Counted from the stretch's first letter, positions 53,050 through 62,432 are shown. The stretch: 64,000 bases of DNA from Streptomyces sp. RKAG290 (GCF_023701695.1 NZ_JAJOZC010000001.1:2046001-2110000); one strand, 5' to 3'. Notes: a model not told the origin generated them from the sequence alone. Program-made: numbers and translations.

Positions 53050-53718
53050 TCAGGCCAGTTCGAGCGGGAACGCGCCGCGGTGGCCGGTGCCCGCGCCTGC
53101 CGCCGGACGGGGTTCGAACTCCCGGCAGCTCCAGACCTCCTGGACGAAACCACTGCGCCGGTCCCACAGGTCCAGGACATCACCCTCGCCGTCCGCGCCG
53201 CGGTATGCCTCCTTGGCACCGCGGAAGCAGGCGAGGCCGCCGGAGAGACCGCGTCCGGGCGCCGGGAAGTAGTCCGAGAAGGCACAGGCGATGCAGGTCT
53301 GGAGGCGGACCCCGGCCGGCAGGACCCGCTGGATGGTCGCGAGCGCGGCCCCGAAGTCGCTCTCGGCCCGGTGGGAGCGGAAGGCCGCTCCGCCGAACTG
53401 CAGCTCCAGGTAGAGGTAGGGGTCCGGCCTGCGCAGCGACAGCAGGCAGCTGAGGGTCGCCCGCTGGGCCGCCCCGTCCACGGTGACCGGGAACGGCAGG
53501 TCCCATTCCAGGACACAGTCGTTGAGCACACCGTCCGCCAGGGCGAACATCTCGCTCCCGGGCGGCATACCGGCCACCGGGCAGAGGTTGTCGAAGCTCT
53601 CGCCCTCGAAATCGACGCCCCTTACGCGGAGGCGGAGTTGCTGTCCGTCGGTGGTGAGGATGACGGCATCGGAGCCCTGCCGGTCCCGGTACCACCCTGC
53701 CCACGACTCATCTGTCAT
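53050..53718 (-). CDS. DUF6304 family protein
   Basis: A 222-residue soluble protein: MTDESWAGWYRDRQGSDAVI, then LRVRGVDFEGESFDNLCPVA, VDGAAQRATLSCLLSLRRPD and LYLELQFGGAAFRSHRAESD. Two-thirds is predicted beta-rich. Three cysteines sit in LQTCIACAFSDY and ACFRGAKEAYRG. I recognise it as the Streptomyces DUF6304 family; no function is known. ATG 53718 was chosen because the longer frame upstream is low-complexity Arg/Ala. It stands alone between the DUF1648 operon and a 543-base non-genic stretch. Confidence 0.68.
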   Translation of the reverse strand: MTDESWAGWYRDRQGSDAVILTTDGQQLRLRVRGVDFEGESFDNLCPVAGMPPGSEMFALADGVLNDCVLEWDLPFPVTVDGAAQRATLSCLLSLRRPDPYLYLELQFGGAAFRSHRAESDFGAALATIQRVLPAGVRLQTCIACAFSDYFPAPGRGLSGGLACFRGAKEAYRGADGEGDVLDLWDRRSGFVQEVWSCREFEPRPAAGAGTGHRGAFPLELA

Positions 53719-54261
53719 GGGCACGGACTGTAGCCCGTGCCTCCGACACTCCCGGTGCCGCCCTCCGTTTCCTCGCGTTCCTCGCGCGCCCGGTGACCTC
53801 GCCGCTGACGGACGGCCCCGCTCGACCGCCCCGGCCCGGACCCATCGCACCGCCCCGGCCCGGACCCATCGCACCGCCGCGCCCGCGGCTCTCCCGCCCG
53901 GCGGTCACGGGCTGACGCACCCACCCGCGCGACCGAAAGCCACCCCGCCCGCCATGTCCGCCCCGCCCGCCACGCCGCCGGGCGTCCGCCCACCGCACCG
54001 TGGCCCTTCGCTCCGGCACCCGGCACCGGCACCTGGCACCGACAGCCCCGCATCGCCCGACCGCCCCAACCGGTGTGACCCGCTGGTTGCGTTGAGGTCG
54101 TACGGACTCCGCGAGGGCTGCCCTGCTCCCTCCTCCGTTCCCCGGCCCCGGGACACGGATCCGATCCGATGTACGGGCTTCGTCCTGGGCTCCTTCCTTC
54201 ACGGCCGCTTCCGTGTACGGCCGGCCGGCCGGTCTCCGCCGCCTCCTCTCCGTCTGTTCGG
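53719..54261. other. Non-genic GC-rich stretch with a tandem 24-bp repeat
   Basis: I see no supportable gene; open frames here are low-complexity Arg/Pro/Ala. Two perfect copies of a 24-bp unit (CGCCCCGGCCCGGACCCATC plus GCAC) lie at 53827-53850 and 53851-53874. Confidence 0.65.
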
Positions 54262-55304
54262 TCAGTGCGTCCGGCGGGTGACGAACTCCGCCAGGGCAAG
54301 GAGGTCGCCCGCCGCGGACAGGTCGGGCACCGCGCGGGACAGGTGGTGCACCGCGCGTGCCATCCGGTCCGCGGCGCAGACCTGGGCCCAGTCGCGGCCG
54401 CCGGCCCGGTCGACTGCGTCGGATGCCCGGCTCACCTCGCCGGCCGTGCTCATGGCGCCGCGGTAGAGCGCGGCGAGCTCCGCCGCCGCCGGGGTGCCGG
54501 AGGTGAGTGCGGCGACCACGGGCAACGACTTCTTGTGGGCGCTGAGGTCGGCGCCGACCGGCTTACCGGTCTGGGCCGGGTCCCCCAGATGCCGATCAGG
54601 TCGTCGATGAGCTGAAAGGCCAGTCCGGCCTCCCTGCCGAAACCGTCCATCGCGCCGACGGCCCGCTCATCCACACCCGCGTAGAGCGCGCCCATCGCGC
54701 AGGCGCAGCCCAGCAGTGCGCCGGTCTTGGCCGTCGCCATGGTGAGGCACTCGTCCAAGGTGACCTCGTCCGGGCCGCGTTCCTCGAAGGCGCAGTCGGC
54801 CTGCTGGCCCGCGCAGAGCTCGATGACACAGGTCGAGAGCCGGGCCGAGGCGCGCGCCGACACCGATCGGGCGTCCTCGGCGAGGAGCCGCTGGGCGAGG
54901 GCGAGCATGGCGTCCCCCGCGATGACGGCATCGGGGATGCCGAAGACCGTCCAGGCGGTGGCGCGGTGGCGACGGGTCCGGTCCTCGTCGATGACGTCGT
55001 CGTGCAGCAGGGTGAAGTTGTGGGCCAGTTCCACCGCGACGGCCGCCCGCACGGCGTCCCGGGGGTCGCCGCCGAGCGCCCGGGTGGTGGCCAGGACGAG
55101 CGCGGGTCTGATCGCCTTGCCCGCACCGCCCCCGGCCGGGCTGCCGTCGGCGTGCTGCCAGCCGAAGTGGTACATGGCTACGCGCCGGATCGATCCCGGC
55201 AGTGAGGCGACCGCGGCCCGCAGGTGCGGGTCGACGAGGGATCGGGTGTATTCCAGAAGTGCCGCGGCCTCGTTGCCCTCGGTCGCGGCATCTGTACGGG
55301 TCAT
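54262..55304 (-). CDS. Polyprenyl (isoprenyl diphosphate) synthase, probable encapsulin cargo, apparent frameshift
   Basis: ATG 55304; the joined length is 347 residues. The first Asp-rich motif is NFTLLHDDVIDEDRTRRHRA and the second LAFQLIDDLIGIWGD. AGKAIRPALVLATTRALGGD and FGREAGLAFQLIDD are typical of trans-prenyltransferases that build geranyl/farnesyl-type diphosphates. The frame breaks at a C5 run (54582-54586) within the second motif. One added base continues as DPAQTGKPVGADLSAHKKSL to the stop at 54262. It lies directly downstream of the Family 2B encapsulin gene, the known arrangement for polyprenyl-transferase cargo. The ~20-residue N-terminal tail is much shorter than the long disordered loading domains of other cargos. 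Confidence 0.82.
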
Positions 55305-55455
55305 GGTCAATCGGTCACCCCGGTCGTTGCCGTCCCGGCCCCGGTCAGTGTCGTCCCGGGGCCGGGACGTGGGTGGTAGCTGTGGGTACTGCGCGCCGTG
55401 GCCGACGAGGGCCGGACCGAAGGCGGGCTGCCCCGGCGGTCCGGTCCCCAGGGGC

Positions 55456-56862
55456 TTACCGCCAGCGGCTGACCTCGACGTTCTCCAGGACGCCGAGGGC
55501 GTCCGGCACGAGTACGGCCGCCGAGTAGTAGGCCGTCACGAGGTAGGAGATGATCGCCTGCTCGTCGATGCCCATGAAGCGGACCGAGAGGCTGGGCTCG
55601 ATCTCGTCCGGGATGCCCGTCTGCTGGAGCCCGATCACGCCCTGCTCGGACTCACCGGTCCTCATGCAGATGATCGATGTGGTGCGGGCGTCGCTGACCG
55701 GGATCTTGTTGGACGGGAAGATCGGCACCCCGCGCCAGGCCGGCACGTGGTGCCCGCCCACGTCCACGCTCTCCGGGACCAGACCGCGCTTGCTGCACTC
55801 CCGGCCGAAGGCGGCGATGGCCCGCGGGTGGGCCAGGAAGAGCTTCGACCCGCGGCGGCGCGACAGCAGTTCGTCCATGTCGTCGGGGCCGGGCACCCCG
55901 TCGTGCGGCTGGATCCGCTGGCCGTAGTCGCAGTTGTTGAGCAGGCCGAACTCCCGGTTGTTGATCAGCTCGTGCTCCTGGCGCTCACGCAGCGCCTCGA
56001 CCGTGAGCCGCAACTGCTGCTCGGTCTGGTTCATCGGCTGGTTGTAGAGGTCGGCGACCCTGCTGTGCACCTTCAGCACCGTCTGCGCGACGCTCAGTTC
56101 GTACTCGCGCGGCGCGGACTCGTAGTCGACATAGGTGTGCGGCACGACGGCCTCGCCGACGTGGCCCGCCGACAGGTCGATCTCCGCCTCGCCGTAGTTG
56201 TTGGTGCGCTGGTGCGGGATGGTCAGCAGCCCGGCGAGATGGGTGCGCAGTGATTCGGCCCGCTCGGCGAGGTTGAGCACGTCCGCGCGCCGCAGCGTCA
56301 GTACGGTGCAGGCGGTGACGGCGCGGGCCGAGTACTCCCAGAGGGCGTCTCCCTCGATGAGGGAGTGGTCACCGAAATAGGACCCGTCGGCATGCACCCC
56401 CAGCACCGTCTCGTCCCCGTACTGTCCGGTGCCGATCTTCTCGACCCTGCCGTGCGCGAGCAGGAAGACCCGGTCCGCGGCCTCTCCGGCCGTGGCCAGG
56501 AGCTGACCGGCCGGGATGTCGCGCTGTTCGCACCTGCGGGCCAGCTCGGCGAGCACCTCCTCGTCCCCGAAATCCCTCAGGGCCGGAAGTTCGCCGAGCT
56601 CGGCGGGGATGACCGCGACCCGGTCCCCGGTCTGCACAAAAGTCACCCGGCCGTCCCCGACCGAGTAGCTCAGCCTGCGGTTCACCCGGTATGTGCCGCC
56701 CTGCACCTGGACCCACGGCAGCATCTTCAGCAGCCACCGTGAGGTGATTTCCTGCATTTGCGGGGCGGACTTGGTGGTCGTCGCGAGGTTCCGCGCGGCT
56801 GCCGTGCCGAGACTCTGCTGCGGCGGCAGCTGCACGTTCTGAACCTCTTCGCCAACGGACAT
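55456..56862 (-). CDS. Family 2B encapsulin shell protein with cNMP-binding insert
   Basis: A 468-residue HK97-fold shell protein. The N-terminal arm and first shell part are [40 protein letters not shown] and [16 protein letters not shown] cyclic-nucleotide-binding-like insert spans about residues 95-215: [40 protein letters not shown], and [20 protein letters not shown]. The major capsid-like domain then follows ([60 protein letters not shown]). This marks Family 2B. ATG 56862 has AAAGGA ahead. With the adjacent polyprenyl synthase it probably forms a protein compartment for isoprenoid chemistry. Confidence 0.92.
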   Translation of the reverse strand: MSVGEEVQNVQLPPQQSLGTAAARNLATTTKSAPQMQEITSRWLLKMLPWVQVQGGTYRVNRRLSYSVGDGRVTFVQTGDRVAVIPAELGELPALRDFGDEEVLAELARRCEQRDIPAGQLLATAGEAADRVFLLAHGRVEKIGTGQYGDETVLGVHADGSYFGDHSLIEGDALWEYSARAVTACTVLTLRRADVLNLAERAESLRTHLAGLLTIPHQRTNNYGEAEIDLSAGHVGEAVVPHTYVDYESAPREYELSVAQTVLKVHSRVADLYNQPMNQTEQQLRLTVEALRERQEHELINNREFGLLNNCDYGQRIQPHDGVPGPDDMDELLSRRRGSKLFLAHPRAIAAFGRECSKRGLVPESVDVGGHHVPAWRGVPIFPSNKIPVSDARTTSIICMRTGESEQGVIGLQQTGIPDEIEPSLSVRFMGIDEQAIISYLVTAYYSAAVLVPDALGVLENVEVSRWR

Positions 56863-57295
56863 CTGACGTCCTTTCGATCTTCGACTGACCTGCGAGAAGA
56901 AGCCTTTCAGCAGGAGGACTCGGCACGCCATTACACAAAAGAGTGTGACTAATCGGGCTTTGGGCTGGGCACCACGCTGCGCGATGCCCGCTGGCCCGGA
57001 TCACTTGCTGCCCGTACCGGAGTCCGCGAAGGCCCCGCCCCTCGCTCAGCTCCCCGGTCACCGTCGTGCACGGCGACCGCTCCCCCGGCGACCCTTCGAC
57101 ATCCGCCGCAAGGTGCTCGGCCCCGACCTGTGGCTCGCCCGGGACCGAACCGGGTCCGGTGGGCGCGGATTTGACCGGATCGGCTCGCACACGGCCCGAA
57201 CAGACTCGCTCAATCGGCCCGCAACCGGTCCGGGACCCCGTTCCTCGGGTAGAAGCGCTGTACGGACATACTCCCCACGCACAAAGGAGACGGCC
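56863..57295. other. Non-genic region between encapsulin and amidase
   Basis: No gene is supported here. It must hold the divergent promoters. An A/T-richer patch around 56925-56955 (ATTACACAAAAGAGTGTGAC) is the likeliest encapsulin promoter region. AAAGGAG before 57296 is the amidase ribosome site. Confidence 0.5.
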
Positions 57296-57886
57296 ATGTC
57301 CTCACCCATGTCCGCGAGCACCTTCCTCGCCGCCCTGAAGAACGAAGGGCTCACCGTCGTCCAGGTCGGTGACTGGCGTACCCACAACCGCAACCACAAG
57401 GGCGCCTGGGGCCCGGTCAACGGCGTGATGATCCATCACACCGTCACCAAGGGCACCGCCGCCACCGTCCGGATCTGCCGCGACGGCTACGCCGACCTGC
57501 CGGGGCCGCTGTGCCACGGGGTCATCGCCAAGGACGGCCGGGTCCACCTGGTCGGCTACGGCCGGGCCAATCACGCCGGCCTCGGCGACGACGACGTCCT
57601 GCGTGCCGTCGTGGCCGAGAAGGGCCTGCCGTCGGACAACGAGGCCAACACCGACGGGAACCGGCACTTCTACGGCTTCGAGTGCGAGAACCTCGGCGAC
57701 GGCAAGGACCCCTGGCCCGCCGTCCAGCTCGAAGCCATCGAGAAGGCGGCGGCCGCGATCTGCCGCCACCACGACTGGACCTCCAAGTCGGTCATCGGAC
57801 ACCTGGAGTGGCAGCCGGGCAAGGTGGACCCGCGCGGCTTCACGATGGCTTCGATGCGTGCCCGGATCCACGACCGGCTGAAGTAG
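57296..57886 (+). CDS. N-acetylmuramoyl-L-alanine amidase (PGRP/Amidase_2 fold)
   Basis: A 196-residue zinc amidase. The zinc-binding His is in VNGVMIHHTVTKGTAA. GPLCHGVIAKDGRVHLVGYG contains the usual strand, and SVIGHLEWQPGKVDPRGF carries the second His and the catalytic/zinc-binding Asp region. No signal peptide is visible, so it may act in the cytoplasm, be released by lysis, or have come from a phage-type endolysin. It cleaves the bond between muramic acid and the stem peptide. ATG 57296 follows AAAGGAGAC. A PLP enzyme gene follows 41 bases later on the same strand. Confidence 0.87.
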   Translation: MSSPMSASTFLAALKNEGLTVVQVGDWRTHNRNHKGAWGPVNGVMIHHTVTKGTAATVRICRDGYADLPGPLCHGVIAKDGRVHLVGYGRANHAGLGDDDVLRAVVAEKGLPSDNEANTDGNRHFYGFECENLGDGKDPWPAVQLEAIEKAAAAICRHHDWTSKSVIGHLEWQPGKVDPRGFTMASMRARIHDRLK

Positions 57887-57927
57887 CCCGCCCCGCCGGC
57901 GGCCCGGAGCACGTCCACAATGGAGGC

Positions 57928-58869
57928 ATGCCCTACCCACCGCCCGGCCTCTCCCGACTGCAGCCGGTACTCCCGTCGCCGCTGCAGCCGGCCGAGGACG
58001 AGCGCTTCGCGCGGCACGGCGTGCGGCTGCTGCTCAAGCGCGACGACCTGATCCACCCGGATCTGCCGGGCAACAAATGGCGCAAGCTCGCCCCCAATCT
58101 GGTCTCGGCCGCCGGGCGCCCCGTGCTGACGTTCGGCGGGGCGTACTCCAACCACCTGCGGGCCACGGCCGCGGCGGGCCGGCTGCTCGGCTTCCGTACC
58201 GTCGGCGTCGTCCGCGGCGACGAGCTCGCCCACCGCCCGCTCAACCCCTCGCTCGCCCGGTGCGCGGCCGACGGCATGCGGCTGCACTTCGTGGACCGCG
58301 GGACCTACCGCGCCAAGACCGATCCGCAGGTCCTGGCCGGGCTGCTGAGCGTCCACGGGGACTGCGAGGTCATCCCGGAGGGTGGCAGCAACGCCCTGGC
58401 CGCACAGGGCTGCACAGAGCTCGGGCGCGAGCTGCGCGGCCGGGCCGACGTGGCGGCGGTGGCCTGCGGCACCGGCGGCACCCTCGCCGGTCTCGCCGCC
58501 GGACTCGCACCGGGACAGCGCGCCCTCGGCGTCCCGGTGCTGCGCGGCGGGTTCCTGGGGGACGAGGTGCGGTCCCTGCAGCAGGAGGCGTTCGGCGGCC
58601 CGGCCGGCACCTGGTCCCTGGACGAGCGCTTCCACTTCGGCGGATACGCCCGCACCACTCCCGGGCTGCACGCCTTCGCGGACGACTTCGAGGACCGGCA
58701 CGGGCTGCCGGTCGAGCGGCTCTATGTGGCCAAACTCCTGTACGCGCTCACGGTGCTGGCCGAGGAGGGCGCCTTCCCGGCCGGCAACGCGGTCGCCGCC
58801 GTCATCACGGGCCGCCCGGACCCGGCCGAGCCGACACCGCCCGCTCAGCCGTCCGCCTCCTCCCGGTAG
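57928..58869 (+). CDS. PLP-dependent ACC deaminase/D-cysteine desulfhydrase family enzyme
   Basis: A 313-residue fold-type II PLP enzyme. LLLKRDDLIHPDLPGNKWRK holds the PLP lysine (GNKWRK), TFGGAYSNHLRATAAAGRLL the substrate loop, EVIPEGGSNALAAQGC and ACGTGGTLAGLAAGLAPG the phosphate-binding loop, and LYVAKLLYAL a late conserved segment. The family covers 1-aminocyclopropane-1-carboxylate deaminase and D-cysteine desulfhydrase, and the two cannot be separated here. ATG 57928 has TGGAGG close upstream. Its last 25 bases overlap the end of the convergent antiporter gene. Confidence 0.87.
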   Translation: MPYPPPGLSRLQPVLPSPLQPAEDERFARHGVRLLLKRDDLIHPDLPGNKWRKLAPNLVSAAGRPVLTFGGAYSNHLRATAAAGRLLGFRTVGVVRGDELAHRPLNPSLARCAADGMRLHFVDRGTYRAKTDPQVLAGLLSVHGDCEVIPEGGSNALAAQGCTELGRELRGRADVAAVACGTGGTLAGLAAGLAPGQRALGVPVLRGGFLGDEVRSLQQEAFGGPAGTWSLDERFHFGGYARTTPGLHAFADDFEDRHGLPVERLYVAKLLYALTVLAEEGAFPAGNAVAAVITGRPDPAEPTPPAQPSASSR

Positions 58870-60443
58870 GCCGCCGCTTCCTCCAGGTCGAGGCGCCTGA
58901 GCAGGGTCCGCATCATCTCGTCGTCGATGCTGCGCTCGTCCCGCAGCCTCACGAAGACCTCGCGCTCGGCCTCGATCATCTCGCCGGCCAGCCGCCGGTA
59001 GGTGTCGTCCGCCGACTCCCCCGTCACCGGGTTGGACGCCCCGAGCCGCTCCCACACGGCGTTGCGGCGCCGCTCCAGGACGGTGCGCAGCCGGTCGGTC
59101 AGCGGCTGGGGCAGGGAGTTGCGCTCGTCGGTGAGCAGATCCTCCAGCCGCGCCTCGGCGGCCGTGGACGCCTCGCTCTGCGCCTGCGCCTCGGCGAGCG
59201 TCTCGGCCTGCCTGTCGCGCCCGGGAAGCCGCAGGACGCGCACCAGGAGCGGCAGCGTGAGGCCCTGGATGACCAGGGTGCCGATGACCGTGGTGAACGT
59301 CAGGAAGAGCACCAGGTTGCGCGCCGGGAAGTCCTCGCCGTCGGACGTGAGCATCGGGATGGAGAAGGCGATGGCGAGCGAGACGACACCGCGCATCCCG
59401 GCCCAGCCCACGATCAGCGGCGCGGTCCAGTCGGTCTCGGGTTCCCGCTCCCTGATCCGTTTCGACAGCCGGGGCAGATAGGTCGCCGGGTAGACCCAGA
59501 TGAACCGGACCACGACGACTGCCAGGAACACCGCCACCGCATACCAGAGGGCCTCCGCCACGGCGTAGGTACCGAGCCCCTTCAGTACGAAGGGCAGCTG
59601 GAGGCCGATCAGTGCGAAGACCGCGGACTCCAGGACGAAGGCGACCATCTTCCAGACGGCTGCCTCCTGGAGCCTGGTCGCGAAGTCCACCTGCCAGGAA
59701 CGGTGTCCCAGATAGAGCGCGACGACGACCACCGCGAGCACTCCCGAGGCGTGCACGCGCTCGGCTGCCGCGTACGCCACGAAGGGGATCAGGAGCGACA
59801 GGGTGTTCTGGAGCAGCGCCTCCCTGAGGTGCGTGCGGAGCCAGTGCAGCGGCACCATGAGCACCAGGCCGACCCCGACGCCGCCGACCGCCGCCAGGAG
59901 GAACTCGCCGATCCCCGCGCCCCAGCTCATCCCCTCGCCCACGGCGGCCGCGAGCGCCACCTTGTACGCGGTGATCGCGGTGGCGTCGTTCACCAGGGAC
60001 TCGCCCTGCAGGATCGTCGTGACCCTCGCAGGCAGGCCGACCCGGCGGGCGATCGCCGCCGCCGTGACGGCGTCCGGCGGGGCGATCACGGCACCCAGCA
60101 CCAGCGCGGCGGTGAGCGGCAGATCGGGCACCAGCCGGTACGCCAGCCAGCCCACCGCCACGGTCGCGAACAGCACGTAGCCGACGGAGAGCAGGGCGAC
60201 GGGGCGCAGATTGGCCCGCAGGTCGAGGTACGAGCTGTCGACGGCGGCCGTGTACAGCAGCGGCGGCAGCAGGAGCGGCAGCACGATGTGCGCGTCCAGG
60301 GTGTACGTCGGCACCCCCGGCACATACGCGCCGATCAGCCCCAGCGCCACCAGCCACAGGGGGGCCGGCACCGGCGTGCGGCGGGCCAGCCCCGCCACCG
60401 CCGCACTGGCGGCGACCAGTGCCACCAGGGGCAATGCGTCCAT
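58845..60443 (-). CDS. Na+/H+ antiporter (CPA1 family)
   Basis: A 532-residue membrane antiporter with about 12 helices. IVLPLLLPPLLYTAAVDSSY, GWLAYRLVPDLPLTAALVLG and the ion-binding segment ILQGESLVNDATAITAYKVA (Asn-Asp pair in helix 5) are typical. IVGWAGMRGVVSLAIAFSIP is the conserved helix-10 Arg motif. The cytoplasmic C-terminus (residues ~400-532) is long and charged (QAETLAEAQAQSEASTAAEA), with a predicted regulatory role. It exports Na+ or K+ for protons at alkaline pH or under salt stress. It is divergent from the UBP zinc-finger gene, 35 bases apart. Confidence 0.9.
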   Translation of the reverse strand: MDALPLVALVAASAAVAGLARRTPVPAPLWLVALGLIGAYVPGVPTYTLDAHIVLPLLLPPLLYTAAVDSSYLDLRANLRPVALLSVGYVLFATVAVGWLAYRLVPDLPLTAALVLGAVIAPPDAVTAAAIARRVGLPARVTTILQGESLVNDATAITAYKVALAAAVGEGMSWGAGIGEFLLAAVGGVGVGLVLMVPLHWLRTHLREALLQNTLSLLIPFVAYAAAERVHASGVLAVVVVALYLGHRSWQVDFATRLQEAAVWKMVAFVLESAVFALIGLQLPFVLKGLGTYAVAEALWYAVAVFLAVVVVRFIWVYPATYLPRLSKRIREREPETDWTAPLIVGWAGMRGVVSLAIAFSIPMLTSDGEDFPARNLVLFLTFTTVIGTLVIQGLTLPLLVRVLRLPGRDRQAETLAEAQAQSEASTAAEARLEDLLTDERNSLPQPLTDRLRTVLERRRNAVWERLGASNPVTGESADDTYRRLAGEMIEAEREVFVRLRDERSIDDEMMRTLLRRLDLEEAAAYREEADG

Positions 60444-60478
60444 CTCACGGTCCTCGCATCCGTCGTAACCTGGCCATC

Positions 60479-60739
60479 ATGAGTGAGTGCCCGCACGTAT
60501 CCGAACTGCCCCGCCCCGAGCCCGCGCCCCTCAGTGAGACCTGTCTCGAGTGCGAGGCGACGGGCACCCACCCCGTGCAACTGCGACTCTGCCTGATCTG
60601 CGGCCATGTCGGCTGCTGCGATTCGTCACCCCTGCAGCACGCCACGACGCACTTCAAGGAGACCGGTCATCCGGTGATGCGGAGCTTCGAGGCCGGCGAG
60701 AACTGGCGCTGGTGCTTCGAAGACGGTTCGATCGTCTGA
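60479..60739 (+). CDS. UBP-type zinc finger protein
   Basis: An 86-residue protein that is almost entirely a ZnF-UBP domain: CPHVSEL at the start, then ETCLECEATGTHPVQLRLCL, ICGHVGCCDSSPLQHATTHF and KETGHPVMRSFEAGENWRWC. The Cys/His spacing matches the ubiquitin-C-terminus-binding fingers of eukaryotic deubiquitinases. Bacterial members are common in actinomycetes and often sit beside Na+/H+ antiporters, as here, where the two genes are divergent and only 35 bases apart. A regulatory link to the antiporter is inferred from that recurrent pairing. A sigma-B-type promoter for the next operon begins inside its 3' end. Confidence 0.85.
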   Translation: MSECPHVSELPRPEPAPLSETCLECEATGTHPVQLRLCLICGHVGCCDSSPLQHATTHFKETGHPVMRSFEAGENWRWCFEDGSIV

Positions 60740-60750
60740 CGTCTGGGTAC
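60725..60750 (+). promoter_or_regulatory. Candidate sigma-B/H-type promoter for prsH-sigH
   Basis: GGTTCG at 60725-60730 and GGGTAC at 60745-60750 are separated by about 15 bases. This fits the general-stress consensus GNNT-N14-16-GGGTAC recalled for SigB-family factors, so the operon may be autoregulated. It overlaps the end of the zinc-finger gene; another 220 bases of leader follow. Confidence 0.5.
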
Positions 60751-60971
60751 GTCAAACCGGCGCCTGTTGTTCGTAATTGACCGCCGCATACCTCTAGCCA
60801 CTGTGTGTACTCATGGGCTTACCATGAGTGACAGTCATGGGACGGGGTCCCGGCGACACGGCATCATGGATCGCGATAGCGTCGCCGGACCAATAACCGA
60901 AGACGTACCGCATGGCTCCGGGGCACTCTTCCCGGATCCTCGAATGAGTTTGTGCCACCTTGGAGGTGAGG

Positions 60972-61385
60972 GTGTCCCAGATCGCAGGCGAGCCCGGGAA
61001 TCAGGACTTCGTAGAGGTCCGGCTGCCCGCTGCGGGTGCCTACCTGTCGGTGCTGCGTACGGCTACGGCCGGACTCGCAGCGCGTTTGGACTTCACTCTC
61101 GACGAGATCGAGGATCTTCGCATCGCGGTCGACGAGGCCTGCGCGATCCTGCTTCAGCAGGCCGTGCCCGGCTCCGTCCTCAGCTGCGTCTTCCGTCTCG
61201 TCGACGATTCACTCGAGGTGACGGTTTCGGCCCCGACGACGGACGGCCGGGCCCCGGAGCGCGACACCTTTGCCTGGACGGTGCTCTCCGCACTGGCGGG
61301 CAAGGTCGACTCCACGGTCGCCGATGACCGGACGGTCAGCATCAGCCTGTACAAACAGCGCGGCGCGGGACCCGGGCCGGCGTGA
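60972..61385 (+). CDS. prsH: Anti-sigma factor, RsbW-like ATP-binding kinase (PrsH)
   Basis: A 137-residue HATPase_c protein of the RsbW/SpoIIAB group. The N-box region is LDEIEDLRIAVDEACAILLQ with the conserved Asn replaced as in many actinobacterial members. RLVDDSLEVTVSAPTTDG and FAWTVLSALAGKVDSTVADD follow. It is expected to bind and inhibit the sigma factor encoded immediately downstream. GTG 60972 was chosen because GGAGG ends six bases ahead; TTG 60960 lies on the ribosome site itself. The stop overlaps the sigma-factor GTG, so stoichiometric coupled expression is likely. The symbol relies on synteny with the S. coelicolor prsH-sigH operon. Confidence 0.85.
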   Translation: MSQIAGEPGNQDFVEVRLPAAGAYLSVLRTATAGLAARLDFTLDEIEDLRIAVDEACAILLQQAVPGSVLSCVFRLVDDSLEVTVSAPTTDGRAPERDTFAWTVLSALAGKVDSTVADDRTVSISLYKQRGAGPGPA

Positions 61386-62362
61386 GCAACGGGAACGGGG
61401 ACGGTCCCGTGCGGGACGAGACGATCCGACCGGGGGTGGTGCGCCCAGCAGGCATCCCGGAACAGCAGGCCCTGCCTCATCCGGTGGACGGGGCGGACCT
61501 GCCCCGTGCGGTGGACGGGGCGGACGGGCCCGCTGGACGTACGGTCGCGGTGGAGCAGTCGCAGGCGGAGCGGGCAGGCCAGATGAGCGAGCACGGGCAC
61601 CACGATCCACACGACCGCAGCGCGGCGCGGGCGCTGTTCATCGAGCTGGGCAAGCTCCCCGAGGGCTCACCCCAGAAGGCGGAGCTGCGCAACCGGCTGG
61701 TGCGGATGCACCTGCCGCTCGTGGAGCACCTGGCGCGGCGCTTCCGTAACCGCGGCGAACCGCTGGACGACCTGACCCAGGTGGCCACGATCGGCCTGAT
61801 CAAGTCGGTGGACCGGTTCGATCCGGAGCGGGGTGTCGAGTTCTCGACGTACGCGACACCCACGGTCGTCGGCGAGATCAAGCGCCATTTCCGTGACAAG
61901 GGCTGGGCGGTGCGGGTGCCGCGCCGGCTCCAGGAACTACGGCTCTCGCTGACCACGGCGACCGCGGAACTCTCCCAGCAGCACGGCCGCTCACCCACCG
62001 TGCACGAGCTGGCCGAGCGGCTCGGCATCTCCGAGGAAGAGGTCCTGGAGGGCCTGGAATCGGCCAATGCCTACAGCACGCTCTCGCTGGACGTGCCGGA
62101 CACGGACGACGAGTCCCCCGCGGTCGCGGACACGCTCGGCTCCGAGGACGAGGCGCTGGAGGGGGTCGAGTACCGGGAGTCGCTCAAGCCGCTGCTGGAG
62201 GACCTGCCACCGCGGGAGAAGCGGATCCTGCTGCTCCGGTTCTTCGGCAACATGACCCAGTCCCAGATCGCGCAGGAGGTCGGCATCTCCCAGATGCACG
62301 TCTCACGGCTGCTGGCGCGCACCCTGGCGCAGCTGCGCGAGCGGCTGCTCGTCGAGGAGTAG
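61382..62362 (+). CDS. sigH: SigB/SigF/SigH-family stress sigma factor
   Basis: 326 residues. The first ~70 are disordered and repeat HPVDGADLPRAVDGADG; an internal ATG (MSEHGHHDPHDRSA) at residue 68 could give a shorter form, in line with the multiple products known for sigH. Region 2 includes DLTQVATIGLIKSVDRFDPE and FSTYATPTVVGEIKRHFRDK, region 3 TTATAELSQQHGRSPTVHEL, and region 4 LPPREKRILLLRFFGNMTQS, then QIAQEVGISQMHVSRLLART. It directs RNA polymerase to osmotic/general-stress promoters and is held by the upstream anti-sigma factor. GTG 61382 overlaps prsH. Confidence 0.88.
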   Translation: MSNGNGDGPVRDETIRPGVVRPAGIPEQQALPHPVDGADLPRAVDGADGPAGRTVAVEQSQAERAGQMSEHGHHDPHDRSAARALFIELGKLPEGSPQKAELRNRLVRMHLPLVEHLARRFRNRGEPLDDLTQVATIGLIKSVDRFDPERGVEFSTYATPTVVGEIKRHFRDKGWAVRVPRRLQELRLSLTTATAELSQQHGRSPTVHELAERLGISEEEVLEGLESANAYSTLSLDVPDTDDESPAVADTLGSEDEALEGVEYRESLKPLLEDLPPREKRILLLRFFGNMTQSQIAQEVGISQMHVSRLLARTLAQLRERLLVEE

Positions 62363-62432
62363 CCGGACCTCCGGACGGCGGCGTGCGGCCTCGGGGAACC
62401 GACGGCCGCACGCGGGACGACCGGTGTGCGCC

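Noticed and set aside
56931..56948. Short palindrome TTACAC...GTGTGA upstream of the encapsulin gene as a CRP/cNMP operator
   Set aside because: Only four base pairs in each arm and the wrong half-site order for a CRP-like site. Too weak to report.
57670..60357. 895-codon minus-strand frame spanning the PLP enzyme and antiporter
   Set aside because: A frame shadow in high-GC DNA. The real antiporter frame (58845-60443) has membrane helices and the Asn-Asp motif.
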